Assembly (NCBI RefSeq): GCF_000799715.1
Contig: NZ_JUHG01000013.1
Span: 496,001-560,000 of the forward strand
DNA: 64,000 nt
From: Martinezella rhizogenes
GTDB taxonomy: Bacteria > Pseudomonadota > Alphaproteobacteria > Rhizobiales > Rhizobiaceae
Direction of reading: 5' to 3'
Positions 54,394 through 63,975 of this stretch are shown here, in pieces (position 1 is the first letter of the stretch; the number at the start of each line of letters is the position of its first letter). The notes under the pieces are model-generated. The model saw nothing but the letters and a program-made list of their open reading frames with translations. It was not told the DNA's origin and ran no database searches. A program made the position numbers and the translations under genes.

Positions 54394-55053
54394 ATGGACG
54401 GTGTCAACGAGCAGCCGACGTTGCGGGAAAAAGCCTATGCAAGCTTTACCCAGCATCTGCTTGCCCGTGATGTACGGCCCGGTGAATTCGTCTCGCAGCG
54501 CAGGCTCGTGGAACTGACCGGCCTGCCGCTCGGCGCCATCCGCGAATTGATCCCGCGGCTGGAGGCCGAAGGCCTGATCAAGACCGTGCCGCAACGTGGC
54601 CTCCAGATCGCCCATATCGATCTTAATCTGATCCGCGAGGCGTTCCAGCTCCGCATCTTTTTCGAAAAAGAAGCCGTCGCGCTCTTCACCCGTTCGGCTT
54701 CGGACGAAACCATTGCCGGGCTCTTGAAACAGCACCGCGATATCGCAGATGCCATCCAGGCCGGCGATACATCGCAGGAGCTCGAAGTCCATGCGCAATC
54801 GGTGGATTGGGGCATGCACGATGCCTTCATCGATGCCCTCGGCAACACCATTATTTCGAACGCCTACCGCGTCAATTCGATCAAGATGCGGCTGATCAGC
54901 CAGGATCGCTTCCGGATCAACGGACATGTCGGGCCGGTCATGAACGAGCACCTGCAGGTGCTTGAAGCGATCCAAAGACGATCCGCGGAAGATGCCGTCG
55001 CATCTCTTGTTTCGCACATCAACGGAGCCAGAGACCGCGCATTGAAGATTTGA
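54394..55053 (+). CDS. GntR-family (FCD) regulator
   Basis: A 219-residue regulator: winged helix at about residues 10-70 (GEFVSQRRLVELTGLPLGAI, RLEAEGLIKTVPQRG) followed by an all-helical FCD ligand domain. GGGAGGGGACG precedes the ATG. It is 24 bp after the aldolase gene and 54 bp before the binding protein gene, so it is embedded in the operon it presumably controls, through the palindrome at 53434-53447. Confidence 0.88.
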   Translation: MDGVNEQPTLREKAYASFTQHLLARDVRPGEFVSQRRLVELTGLPLGAIRELIPRLEAEGLIKTVPQRGLQIAHIDLNLIREAFQLRIFFEKEAVALFTRSASDETIAGLLKQHRDIADAIQAGDTSQELEVHAQSVDWGMHDAFIDALGNTIISNAYRVNSIKMRLISQDRFRINGHVGPVMNEHLQVLEAIQRRSAEDAVASLVSHINGARDRALKI

Positions 55054-55107
55054 ACGAAACAGGCCGTGAATGAGGAGATTTTCGGCCAAAGGAGGAGGAA
55101 CAACAGC

Positions 55108-56439
55108 ATGTCATCGTCATTCATCAATCCCACACGCCGCCATTTCATGGCGGGTACGGCAGCTTTAGGGGCAGCAAGCCTGCTCGGTGTCCGCTCCGCA
55201 TCGGCGGCCGTGGACTGGAAGCGTTTTTCCGGAACGACGCTGGAAGTCAACCTGGTCAAAAGCCCGCGCAGCGAAATCATCATCAAATACCTCAGCGAAT
55301 TCGAGGCGCTGACGGGTATCAAGGTCAATGCCGAGGCAACGCCGGAACAACAGCAGCGCCAGAAGACGACGATTGAGCTCAGCTCCGGAAAGCCGAGCTT
55401 CGACGTTGTGCATCTGAGCTATCACGTCCAGAAGCGCCAGTTCGAAAAGGGCGGCTGGCTTGCCGACATCAGCGGCTTCTTGAAAGATCCGTCCCTTACC
55501 GACCCATCGCTGACGGAAGGTGATTTCGCCGAGGCCGGTATGAAGTTCGCCAAGGATTCCAATGGTGTCCTGCGCTCCCTGCCCTTCTCGGTCGATTACT
55601 GGATCGTCTATTGGAACAAGACCCTCTTCGAAAAGAAGGGGCTCACCTATCCCGAGACCTTCGAGGACATGGCTAAGGCCGCCGAAGCGCTGACGGACAA
55701 GTCGACCAATACCTATGGCTTCGTCGCGCGCGGCCTCAAGAATGCCAACACCCCGGTCTGGACAGCCTTCATGCTCGGCTATGGCATTACGCCGCTGTCT
55801 GCGGACGGCAAATTGCGGACCACCTCGCCGGAGGCGGTGGAAGCTGCCAAGCTCTATCAGCGCTTGATGACGAAGGCAGCACCTCCCGGCGTCTCGGGCT
55901 TCAACTGGGCCGAATCCCAATCGGCGTTCCTGCAGGGCAAGATCGGCATGTGGTTCGACGGCGTCGGCTTTGCGCCGCCGATCGAAAACCCGGAGAAGTC
56001 CCGCGTCGTCGGTCAGGTCGGCTATAGCGTCATCCCCAAGGGGCCTGCCGGACAAGCGGCCGCCACCTTCGGCGACGGTATCGGCGTGACGGCGGCAAGC
56101 CAAAAGAAGGAAGCCGCCTATCTCTTCTGCCAGTGGGTGATTTCGCACGAGATGGGCGCACGGCTGCTCCAGGCCGGCGCCGGCGTGCCGTTCCGCCAGT
56201 CCGTCCTTGAAGACAAGAAAGTCCGCGAAGGCGTCAAGATGCCTGGTGCCTGGCTGGATGCCGTCGTCGGCTCCGGCAAGGTGTCGGCGCTCGGCCTGCC
56301 CGTCATCATTCCGGTCACCGAGTTCCGCGACATCTACGGCGTGGCACTTACCAACATGATCGGTGGTGCTGATCCGGCAAGCGAGCTGAAGAACGCAACC
56401 GCACAGTTCGAGCCGGTGCTGGCGCGAAGCGAGGGGTGA
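55108..56439 (+). CDS. Tat-exported ABC sugar-binding protein
   Basis: A 443-residue family 1 solute-binding protein. The N-terminus has the twin-arginine motif TRRHFMAG (R10, R11) and a hydrophobic stretch ending SASAA, so it should be exported folded by the Tat route. YWIVYWNKTLFEKKGLTYPETF and FNWAESQSAFLQGKIGMWFDG are typical of sugar-binding proteins. The ATG at 55108 follows GGAGGAGGAA. Tat export of an importer binding protein is less common than Sec. Confidence 0.9.
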   Translation: MSSSFINPTRRHFMAGTAALGAASLLGVRSASAAVDWKRFSGTTLEVNLVKSPRSEIIIKYLSEFEALTGIKVNAEATPEQQQRQKTTIELSSGKPSFDVVHLSYHVQKRQFEKGGWLADISGFLKDPSLTDPSLTEGDFAEAGMKFAKDSNGVLRSLPFSVDYWIVYWNKTLFEKKGLTYPETFEDMAKAAEALTDKSTNTYGFVARGLKNANTPVWTAFMLGYGITPLSADGKLRTTSPEAVEAAKLYQRLMTKAAPPGVSGFNWAESQSAFLQGKIGMWFDGVGFAPPIENPEKSRVVGQVGYSVIPKGPAGQAAATFGDGIGVTAASQKKEAAYLFCQWVISHEMGARLLQAGAGVPFRQSVLEDKKVREGVKMPGAWLDAVVGSGKVSALGLPVIIPVTEFRDIYGVALTNMIGGADPASELKNATAQFEPVLARSEG

Positions 56440-57374
56440 TGGCGTCCGTGAGCATCGAGAATAGCACGGCGGCCGCCGCCAAGAAGAGGAGCAAGCCCAG
56501 AGGGCTTGTTCCCAACTATTGGCCTTTCGTCATTCCCGCCCTGGTGGTCATCGCGGCTGTCATCGTTTTTCCATGGGTCTTCACCCTATGGATGAGCGTG
56601 AACAGCTGGACGCTCGGGCAATCCCAGAGCTTTGCTGGCTTTGCGAACTATGCTCGTCTGGCAACGGACATGCGGTTCTGGGAGGCGCTATGGCATACGG
56701 TGCTCTATACGGGTCTCTCCGTTATCGCGCCGGTTTTCTTAGGGACCCTCGCCGCCCTGATCTTCGATGCGCAATTCCCCCTACGCGGCTTTCTGCGCGG
56801 TATTTTCGTCATGCCGATGATGGCAACGCCAGTCGCCATCGCGCTCGTCTGGACGATGATGCTTCACCCCCAGCTCGGCGTGCTTAACTATCTCCTGTCC
56901 TTCGTCGGCATCGGCCCGCAGGAGTGGATCTACAATCAGGTGAGCGTCATCCCGTCTCTGGTCCTGGTCGAGACATGGCAATGGACACCACTTGTCATGC
57001 TGATCGTGCTCGGTGGCCTCGCCGCCGTCCCGCGCGAGCCCTATGAAAGTGCGGAGATCGACGGCGCCAATGTCTGGCAGAAGTTCCGCTATCTCACTCT
57101 GCCGATGATCGCGCCCTTCCTGATGATTGCCGTCATCATTCGCAGCATCGATGCGGTCAAGAGCTTCGACATTATCTATGCGATGACGCAGGGCGGCCCG
57201 GGAACGGCCTCCGAGACGATCAACATCTATCTCTATAACACCGCCTTTTCCTACTACGACATCGGCTACGGTTCGGCCATGGCGGTCGTCTTCTTTATCC
57301 TCATCGTCGCGCTCTCCTTCGTCCTGCTGATGGCGAGACAGCGCGCGAACTGGTCGGACACGGAGACACGGTGA
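56439..57374 (+). CDS. Sugar ABC transporter permease (MalF type)
   Basis: A 311-residue inner-membrane permease with six hydrophobic segments and the EAA loop YESAEIDGANVWQKFRYLTLP. The ATG at 56439 overlaps the binding protein stop as TGATG; a GTG one codon upstream is an alternative. MTQGGPGTASETINIYLY is typical of sugar permeases of this class. Confidence 0.92.
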   Translation: MASVSIENSTAAAAKKRSKPRGLVPNYWPFVIPALVVIAAVIVFPWVFTLWMSVNSWTLGQSQSFAGFANYARLATDMRFWEALWHTVLYTGLSVIAPVFLGTLAALIFDAQFPLRGFLRGIFVMPMMATPVAIALVWTMMLHPQLGVLNYLLSFVGIGPQEWIYNQVSVIPSLVLVETWQWTPLVMLIVLGGLAAVPREPYESAEIDGANVWQKFRYLTLPMIAPFLMIAVIIRSIDAVKSFDIIYAMTQGGPGTASETINIYLYNTAFSYYDIGYGSAMAVVFFILIVALSFVLLMARQRANWSDTETR

Positions 57375-58195
57375 TGAAACGCAAGACGCTCGACAAGATC
57401 GGTCTTTTCTTCGTGGCGCTGGTGATGATTTCGCCGGTGGTCCTGTTCTTCCTGTGGATGATCTCGCTCTCCTTGAAATACGAAATCGATAACGGCGCCT
57501 ATCCGCCGATCTTCATTCCCGAACGCTTCGCCTGGTCGAACTACGTCAAGGTTTTTGAGGAGAACAACTTCTTCCTCTATTTCTGGAACTCGATCCTGGT
57601 GACCGGAGCCGCGACCTTGCTTGCGCTTTTGATCGGCGTTCCCGCCGGCTACGGCATTGCGCGGCTGAAGGCGGAAAAATCGGCCGTCGTCATCATGATT
57701 GCCCGCATGACGCCCGGCCTCTCCTTCCTGATCCCGCTGTTCCTGCTATTCCAATGGCTGAACCTTCTGGGGACGCTCTGGCCGCAGATCATCATCCATC
57801 TCGTCGTGACGGTCCCGATCGTCGTCTGGATCATGATCGGCTATTTCGAGACGACGCCGATGGAACTGGAAGAGGCCGCCAGCATCGACGGTGCCACACC
57901 CTGGCAGGTCTTCCGGCTGGTGGCGCTGCCGATCGCCAAGCCGGGGATCGTCGTTGCCTTCATCCTCTCAGTCATCTTCTCGTGGAACAATTTCGTCTTC
58001 GGCATCGTGCTTGCCAGCCGCGAGACGCGCACCTTGCCGGTTGCCGTCTACAACATGCTGTCCTTCGAGCAGGTGAGCTGGGGGCCGCTGGCGGCGGCTG
58101 CGCTGATCGTCACACTGCCGGTGCTGGTTCTCACAATATTTGCCCAGAAGCAGATCGTTGCTGGCCTCACCGCTGGCGCCGTCAAGGGCGGCTGA
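57374..58195 (+). CDS. Carbohydrate ABC transporter permease (MalG type)
   Basis: A 273-residue inner-membrane permease with six hydrophobic segments and the EAA loop LEEAASIDGATPWQVFRLVALP. Its ATG shares a base with the preceding stop (TGATG). It forms the channel with the MalF-type partner and is followed by the ATPase gene. Confidence 0.92.
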   Translation: MKRKTLDKIGLFFVALVMISPVVLFFLWMISLSLKYEIDNGAYPPIFIPERFAWSNYVKVFEENNFFLYFWNSILVTGAATLLALLIGVPAGYGIARLKAEKSAVVIMIARMTPGLSFLIPLFLLFQWLNLLGTLWPQIIIHLVVTVPIVVWIMIGYFETTPMELEEAASIDGATPWQVFRLVALPIAKPGIVVAFILSVIFSWNNFVFGIVLASRETRTLPVAVYNMLSFEQVSWGPLAAAALIVTLPVLVLTIFAQKQIVAGLTAGAVKGG

Positions 58196-58220
58196 ACTCC
58201 CTTTCGAACAGGATCCAATC

Positions 58221-59279
58221 ATGGCACCCGTGAACATACAAAACATCCAGAAGCGCTTCGGCCAGGTCAAGGTCATCCATGATATCAGCGTCGATATCGC
58301 CGATGGCGAATTCGTCGTCCTCGTCGGCCCATCGGGCTGCGGTAAGTCCACATTGCTGCGCATGATCGCCGGGCTGGAAGAGGTCAGCGACGGCGAAATC
58401 CGTATCGGTACGCGCGAGGTCAGCAATCTGCCGGCACGCGATCGCGACATCGCCATGGTCTTCCAGAACTATGCCCTCTATCCGCATATGACGGTTGCCG
58501 AAAACCTCGGCTTTGCATTGAAGCTGAGGAAAGCCAGCCCTTCGGAGATCTCGGCGAAAGTGGAGAAGGCGGCCGGCATTCTCGGCCTTGAAGCGCTGCT
58601 CGACCGCTTTCCGCGCCAGCTTTCCGGCGGACAACGCCAGCGCGTGGCGATGGGCCGTGCCCTGGTGCGCGATCCCCAGGTCTTCCTGTTCGACGAGCCG
58701 CTCTCCAACCTTGATGCCAAGCTTCGCGTCCAGATGCGCGCCGAGATCAAATCCATGCATCAGCGCGTCGGCACGACGACGATCTACGTGACGCATGATC
58801 AGGTCGAGGCGATGACGATGGCCGACAAGATCGTCGTGCTTCACGGCGGTCTGATCGAGCAGATAGGCGCACCACTCGACCTTTATGACCGCCCGGCCAA
58901 TCTCTTCGTTGCCGGCTTCATCGGCTCGCCGGCGATGAACTTCATCGACGGCAAGATCGAAGAAGGCGTATTCCGCAGCGACAAGGGCCTTATCCTGCCT
59001 CTGCCTGAAGGTCTGCCCATCTCGCAATATGGCGGGCAACCGCTGGTCTACGGCATCCGGCCCGAACATATTCGCGCGGCGAACGGCAGCATTTCGGGAC
59101 GTGTCGAGATTGTCGAGGGCACGGGCTCGGAAATCTACGCCAAGCTCGATTGCAGCGGCCAGGAAATATCCTGCCTCTTCCGCGAACGGCTCGACATTCG
59201 CTTCGGCGATACGGTCGGTATCGCGATCGATGCAAGCAGCGTACATCTGTTCGCCAAGGCGAGCGGCAAGCGACTTTGA
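58221..59279 (+). CDS. Sugar ABC transporter ATP-binding protein (UgpC type)
   Basis: A 352-residue ATPase: Walker A GPSGCGKST, FQNYALYPHMT Q-loop, signature LSGGQRQRVAMGRAL, Walker B FLFDEPLSNLD and a C-terminal regulatory domain from about residue 235 (FIGSPAMNF onward). The ATG at 58221 follows AGGA. It completes the importer and overlaps the kinase gene as TGATG. Confidence 0.93.
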   Translation: MAPVNIQNIQKRFGQVKVIHDISVDIADGEFVVLVGPSGCGKSTLLRMIAGLEEVSDGEIRIGTREVSNLPARDRDIAMVFQNYALYPHMTVAENLGFALKLRKASPSEISAKVEKAAGILGLEALLDRFPRQLSGGQRQRVAMGRALVRDPQVFLFDEPLSNLDAKLRVQMRAEIKSMHQRVGTTTIYVTHDQVEAMTMADKIVVLHGGLIEQIGAPLDLYDRPANLFVAGFIGSPAMNFIDGKIEEGVFRSDKGLILPLPEGLPISQYGGQPLVYGIRPEHIRAANGSISGRVEIVEGTGSEIYAKLDCSGQEISCLFRERLDIRFGDTVGIAIDASSVHLFAKASGKRL

Positions 59280-60223
59280 TGTCTTCTTCGATCTTCGATC
59301 CGCCGGCAGGCACGCCAAGGCACGTCCTCTGTGTCGGTGCCGCCGTTCTCGACACGCTGTTTCGCGTCCACACACTGCCGTCAGGTCAGGGGAAAGTCCT
59401 GCCTTATGAAATGCTGCAGATCGCCGAGGGCATGGCCTCAAGTGCGGCCTATGCGGTCGCGCGTCTTGGCGGCAGAGCAAGCCTGTGGGGTGCTGTGGGT
59501 GACGACGAGACCGGCGAGCGGATTGTCCGCGATCTCAGCGCCGACGGGATCATCACCGATGGCATGCTGCGCGTTGAGGGAGCGCGCTCGGCGTTGTCGA
59601 CGATCCTGGTTGATGACGACGGCGAACGACTGATCGTCCCCTTTTACGATCCCAAACTGCATGAGACGGTGAAAACGGTCACAGCGGACGATATCGCGAC
59701 GGTTGACACCGTGCTGGTCGATGTGCGCTGGCCGGCGCTTGCACTGAAGGTCCTGCAAGCGGCAAGGGATGCCGGCAAGCCCGCCATTCTCGACGGCGAT
59801 GTCGCGCCCGACGGCGTTATCGAACGCCTGGCGCCCGCGGCAAGCCATATCGTGTTTTCCGAACCGGCAGCACATCGGCTGACTGGTACCAACGATGTCA
59901 CCGAGATGGTCCGGCGTCTGAAACAGAGGTTCAACCATGCCTTCATCAGCGTAACCGCCGGCTCTGCCGGAAGCTACTGGTTTGACGATGAAAGTGGCGA
60001 GATCGAGCATTGGCCGGCCCTTGCCATCAAGGCCGTCGATACGCTTGCGGCCGGCGATATCTTCCACGGCGCATTTGCCCTTGCCATCGCGGAAGGCAAG
60101 ACGCCTAAGGATACGATCCGGCTTTCATCGATTGCCGCTGCACTCAAATGCGAGGTGTTCGGCGGCCGTTCAGGCGCGCCGACACGATCGCAGGTGATTG
60201 CTCGAGGAGGTCACTCTAGCTGA
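59279..60223 (+). CDS. PfkB-family carbohydrate kinase
   Basis: A 314-residue sugar kinase. The ATP-binding and catalytic region reads AVDTLAAGDIFHGAFAL, where the Asp base is kept but the usual GAGD is AAGD. EGMASSAAYAVARLGG is the N-terminal signature region. It is coupled to the importer ATPase gene (TGATG) and probably phosphorylates the imported sugar or keto acid before cleavage by the aldolase encoded first in the operon. Its last 8 bp overlap the end of a convergent gene. Confidence 0.87.
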   Translation: MSSSIFDPPAGTPRHVLCVGAAVLDTLFRVHTLPSGQGKVLPYEMLQIAEGMASSAAYAVARLGGRASLWGAVGDDETGERIVRDLSADGIITDGMLRVEGARSALSTILVDDDGERLIVPFYDPKLHETVKTVTADDIATVDTVLVDVRWPALALKVLQAARDAGKPAILDGDVAPDGVIERLAPAASHIVFSEPAAHRLTGTNDVTEMVRRLKQRFNHAFISVTAGSAGSYWFDDESGEIEHWPALAIKAVDTLAAGDIFHGAFALAIAEGKTPKDTIRLSSIAAALKCEVFGGRSGAPTRSQVIARGGHSS

Positions 60224-61457
60224 CGCTTTCCATTGTCGCTTCCAGAAGCAGCCGGGCGCCATTGATGGCGTCAGCCGGCTCGACATGTTCGGCCTCATTG
60301 TGGCTGATACCGTCACGACAGGGAACGAAGATCATCGCCGCGGGCGCCACCCGGGCGACGAACAGGGCATCATGGAATGCGCCGGAAATCATCCGCTTAT
60401 AGGGCAATTCAAGCGCCATTGCCGCGGCCTCGATCCGGTCCGTCATGACCTTCGAAAACGAGCCGGGCGGCATATCGAAGGATGTTGATATCTCAACGCT
60501 GCATCGCTGTGATATCGCCGCTTCTTCGCAGGCCGAACGAACCCTTGCTTCGATGGCAGTCAGCGTCGTCGCATCCGGATGCCGGATATCGACGGTAAAA
60601 GTCACCCGATCCGGAATGGCATTGATCGAACCCGGATGGGCTGAAAACCGCCCGACGGTCAGCCGTGCATCGTCATCCTCCGGCATGACGGACATCTGCA
60701 GCCGGTTCAGCGCCGCGGTCGCCGCCACCATCGGATCGCGACGATAGGCAAGCGACGTGGTGCCCGCATGGCCGGCGCTGCCCGAGAAGGTTACGGTCAG
60801 CCATCGCGTGCCCTGAACGGCGGTTACGACACCGGCGGCCAGACCTTCGCGCTCAAGCGAAGGCCCCTGCTCGATATGCAGTTCGAGATAGGCGGAGATC
60901 GGCGTGCCAAAGGGGCGCATCTCGGCGTCCGGCAAGGTCGCGAGCGTTGCTGCGAGTTCCTGGCTGAAGCCCGCACCGTCGCTGGCGATCACAGACTGAA
61001 AATCATCCGGATGCGCAGCACCGACAAAGGCCATGGACCCCATGACGCCGGGCGCAAAGCGGCTACCCTCTTCATTTGTCCAGGCGACGACTTCGATAGC
61101 AGCTTCCGTCTCATGGCCCGCATCCTCCAAAGCTTCCAATACTTCGAAGGCAGCGAGTGTTCCCAGCGCGCCGTCGAAGCGACCGCCCGTCGGCTGGCTG
61201 TCGAGATGACTGCCGATCAGCATTGGCGGCAGCGCCGGATTGCGGCCCTCTCGACGGATGAACAGATTGGCGATCGCATCCTGAAAGACCTTGAAGCCAC
61301 GCGCTATCGCAAGATCGGCGAGAAGACGCCGCGCTGCCCGGTCTTCACTGCTCAATGCCTGCCGGTTGACCCCACCGGCATTTGTCTTGCCGATTTCGGC
61401 GAATTCACTCAAACGGCGAAGCAAGCGCTCGCCGTTAACCTTAGGCCTGCCTGTCAT
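60216..61457 (-). CDS. M20-type amidase (hydantoinase/carbamoylase family)
   Basis: A 413-residue zinc amidohydrolase like N-carbamoyl-L-amino acid hydrolase and allantoate amidohydrolase. Metal-site segments are IGSHLDSQPTGGRFDGALG, WTNEEGSRFAPG and LELHIEQGPSLE; FSGSAGHAGTT lies in the dimerisation domain. Such enzymes remove carbamoyl or ureido groups, releasing ammonia. The ATG at 61457 overlaps the BtpA-family stop (ATGA). Last gene of a four-gene minus-strand operon. Its end overlaps the kinase gene of the opposite operon. Confidence 0.88.
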   Translation of the reverse strand: MTGRPKVNGERLLRRLSEFAEIGKTNAGGVNRQALSSEDRAARRLLADLAIARGFKVFQDAIANLFIRREGRNPALPPMLIGSHLDSQPTGGRFDGALGTLAAFEVLEALEDAGHETEAAIEVVAWTNEEGSRFAPGVMGSMAFVGAAHPDDFQSVIASDGAGFSQELAATLATLPDAEMRPFGTPISAYLELHIEQGPSLEREGLAAGVVTAVQGTRWLTVTFSGSAGHAGTTSLAYRRDPMVAATAALNRLQMSVMPEDDDARLTVGRFSAHPGSINAIPDRVTFTVDIRHPDATTLTAIEARVRSACEEAAISQRCSVEISTSFDMPPGSFSKVMTDRIEAAAMALELPYKRMISGAFHDALFVARVAPAAMIFVPCRDGISHNEAEHVEPADAINGARLLLEATMESVS

Positions 61458-62296
61458 CGGCGCAATCCAGCGATGAAGGCTTCGACCCTTTTCAGATCGA
61501 CGGCATTCCACCAGACGCCGTCATGCTTGAGCGAGCTTGCGACGATGACGCCATCGACGATATCGAGAATGTCATTGGCATTTTCCGGCGTGACACCGCT
61601 GCCGACAAGCGTCGGCAAACCTGCCGCTTCCTTGATCATCCGGATATAGCCGAGATCGGCGGCATGGCCGGTGCGCTGGCCGGTGGCAATCACGGCATCG
61701 GCATCGAAGAAGACGAGGTCCTTCACCTGCTCTTCGACCGGCCTGTCGGCAACAATGGCGTGCGCCCCGTGCTTGACATGGGCATCGGCGAAAATCTTGA
61801 TGCCGTTTGCCCGCAACTTGGCGCGAAAGCGCATCGCGCGCGCCGCCTCGCCTTCGATGAAACCTTCATTGGCGACATAGGCATTGGCCCATTGGTTGAC
61901 ACGCACGAAGCCCGCGCCGGATGCGCTGGCGATGGACAAGGCAGGAATGGCGGCATTGGCCAGAACATTGATGCCGATCGGGCGACCGAGCTCCCGGCGG
62001 ATACGATCGGACACGACCGACATATAGGCTGCGGTCTCTGGTCCAATATCGTCGGGCTTCGCGAAAGGGATATCGCCGTGATTTTCGACGATAATGCCGT
62101 CGCAGCCGCCATGCAGATAGGCTTTGGCGTCGTCGAGGCCGCGTTGATAGATCGTCTCGATGGCTTCGCCGTCATAGCGTGGCGCGCCGGGCAAAGGTGC
62201 CAGATGGACGACGCCAATCACGACCTTCGTCCTGCCGAAAAGCGAGATAAGTGCATCGCCGGCTGCCTGGCCGACGGGCTTTTGGGTGGATGTCAT
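61454..62296 (-). CDS. BtpA/SgcQ-family protein
   Basis: A 280-residue TIM-barrel protein of the BtpA family, named after a photosystem I biogenesis factor but common in non-photosynthetic sugar operons (as SgcQ). VVIGVVHLAPLPGAPRY, GCDGIIVENHGDIPF, GINVLANAA and LPTLVGSGVTPENAND are characteristic. The reaction is not established. It is coupled by ATGA on both sides, to a PfkB kinase upstream and the amidase downstream, so it likely acts in one catabolic route with them. Confidence 0.9.
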   Translation of the reverse strand: MTSTQKPVGQAAGDALISLFGRTKVVIGVVHLAPLPGAPRYDGEAIETIYQRGLDDAKAYLHGGCDGIIVENHGDIPFAKPDDIGPETAAYMSVVSDRIRRELGRPIGINVLANAAIPALSIASASGAGFVRVNQWANAYVANEGFIEGEAARAMRFRAKLRANGIKIFADAHVKHGAHAIVADRPVEEQVKDLVFFDADAVIATGQRTGHAADLGYIRMIKEAAGLPTLVGSGVTPENANDILDIVDGVIVASSLKHDGVWWNAVDLKRVEAFIAGLRR

Positions 62297-63198
62297 AGGC
62301 TTTCCGCCTCCATTGTGTTCATGAGTGTCATTAGCTCCACCCGGCTGGGACAAGCTTCCAAGGTTCCAGGACGGCCGACCGCCAAAGCGGCAGCCGCAAC
62401 CGCCAGCCGCGCCGATCGCGCGAGCGTCCACCCCTTCATTAGGCATCCGGCGAGACATCCGCAAAAGACGTCGCCAGCACCGCTGGTGTCGACCACGGCT
62501 ACCTTGACCGCGGGGATCAGATCGACAATGTCACCCTCCAGCAACAGACAACCCTCAGCACCCAGCGTGACGATCACAGCCTTAGCGCCGCGACGAAGAA
62601 GATCTCGTGCGGCCCGCTCGGGATCGGGCTCCCCGGTGATCTCAAACGCCTCGCCCTGATTGACGATGACGATATCGACCGTCTTGAGATCGGGTGCTTC
62701 GCCCGACACGGGGCTCGGATTGAGGATGGTGGTCGCGCCCGCAGTCTTCGCAGCCCGGAGGCACATATCAGTGACCGTTGCCCTGAGATTGCCCTGCATG
62801 ACGAGAATGTCACCGCTGGTGATCAGCGCAGCAAGACCGGTCTCCCGCAAGGGGTCGAAATCAGCGGCGCAGGCAACGCCGCTGACGATCAGGTTTTCAC
62901 CGTCCCGGTTGACGACGATCGTCGACCTGTCGCTCGGCAAGGGCTTTTCCGACAACCCGCCCAGATCGAACTCGCCTCTCAGCCGCTCCTTGATGAAAGC
63001 GGCGGCGGGATCGGTTCCGAGTGCTGCAAAAAACCGGATATCGACACCAGTCCTTACGGCCGCAACGGCCTGGTTCACGCCCTTGCCGCCGACACCGTCC
63101 GAATGATCTCTCGCATTGAGCGTCTCACCCGGCAGCGGAAAGCGATCGACCCGAAACGTGGTGTCGATGCAGACATTGCCGACGACATGGACCGGCAT
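62293..63198 (-). CDS. Ribokinase-like PfkB sugar kinase
   Basis: A 301-residue kinase with GVGGKGVNQAVAAVRTG in the N-terminal part and the catalytic VVDTSGAGDVFCGCLAG with the Asp base and anion hole. Length and motifs match ribokinase and nucleoside kinases. Its stop overlaps the BtpA-family start. The substrate is likely a pentose or nucleoside-derived sugar, but this is not determined by the sequence. Confidence 0.9.
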   Translation of the reverse strand: MPVHVVGNVCIDTTFRVDRFPLPGETLNARDHSDGVGGKGVNQAVAAVRTGVDIRFFAALGTDPAAAFIKERLRGEFDLGGLSEKPLPSDRSTIVVNRDGENLIVSGVACAADFDPLRETGLAALITSGDILVMQGNLRATVTDMCLRAAKTAGATTILNPSPVSGEAPDLKTVDIVIVNQGEAFEITGEPDPERAARDLLRRGAKAVIVTLGAEGCLLLEGDIVDLIPAVKVAVVDTSGAGDVFCGCLAGCLMKGWTLARSARLAVAAAALAVGRPGTLEACPSRVELMTLMNTMEAESL

Positions 63199-63204
63199 GA
63201 CACA

Positions 63205-63975
63205 TCAATCCTTGGCGGTGGCGAAGGCGAGCATCTGTTCAAACAGCGTCTTATAGCCACTCCAGGCAATAAAGCCCGGCGGCAGCCAGTGCGGCCCGAC
63301 GTCCGATGTCCAGGCGATGGTACGCCCCTTGCCATAGCGCCCCGTGACCAGCAATGGCAGAGAGCCGTAATCGGAGGAAACCGTCGCCAGCACTTCCGCG
63401 TCGTCCTTGACGACAACTTCGTTGAAACCGAGTAGAACCGGCCAGTCCTTGCCGAGCCCTTCCAGAATCGGGTGGCTCTCGTCGCCAGTAACGACGGGTG
63501 CAAACCCTTCCGGCACCTCGACGCGGTCGTCGACGGACAGGCATTCCACCGGCAGGACATCTTCGACCGGCGTCTTGCGATACCGCGCGCCGCCATTGAT
63601 GCCCTGGAAGCTGTAATAGCCACCGAACATCAAGAGGCCACCGCCACCTCGCACATAATCGCGCAGGAGGCGCAGACGGTTCGGCGTTGTCTTGGAATGG
63701 ATCCAGGTATCGGGATGCAGCAGCAGCGTGTTGGCGCCGATATCCGACAGGACAACCGCATCATAGGCCGACAGGGCCTCGATGGTCTGCGGGAAATCGC
63801 GCTGCGCCTCGTGCGCCGGCATGAAGGTGACATCGAAGTCGCTGTTCTTCAGCGCGGCGAGCAGCTCGTCGGCGCCGGTGTGATAAGTCACGGTCGGAAA
63901 CTGATCGAAACCCTTGATGTGGGTTGCCGTCGATACCCAGGATTCCCCGGCGAGAAGGATCTTCTTCTTGGACAT
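63205..63975 (-). CDS. Glutamine amidotransferase-like protein (GATase1-like/DUF1355)
   Basis: A 256-residue protein with a flavodoxin/GATase-like fold: AGESWVSTATHIKGFDQF start, YDAVVLSDIGANTLLLHPD, LRDYVRGGGGLLMFGGYYSFQG and GRTIAWTSDVGPHW are typical of the GATase1-like family found in sugar operons. The nucleophile Cys of true amidotransferases is not obvious, as GGYYSFQG lies where GxCxG would be. The ATG at 63975 follows AAGGAG. First visible gene of the minus-strand operon; 6 bp before the kinase gene. Confidence 0.85.
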   Translation of the reverse strand: MSKKKILLAGESWVSTATHIKGFDQFPTVTYHTGADELLAALKNSDFDVTFMPAHEAQRDFPQTIEALSAYDAVVLSDIGANTLLLHPDTWIHSKTTPNRLRLLRDYVRGGGGLLMFGGYYSFQGINGGARYRKTPVEDVLPVECLSVDDRVEVPEGFAPVVTGDESHPILEGLGKDWPVLLGFNEVVVKDDAEVLATVSSDYGSLPLLVTGRYGKGRTIAWTSDVGPHWLPPGFIAWSGYKTLFEQMLAFATAKD

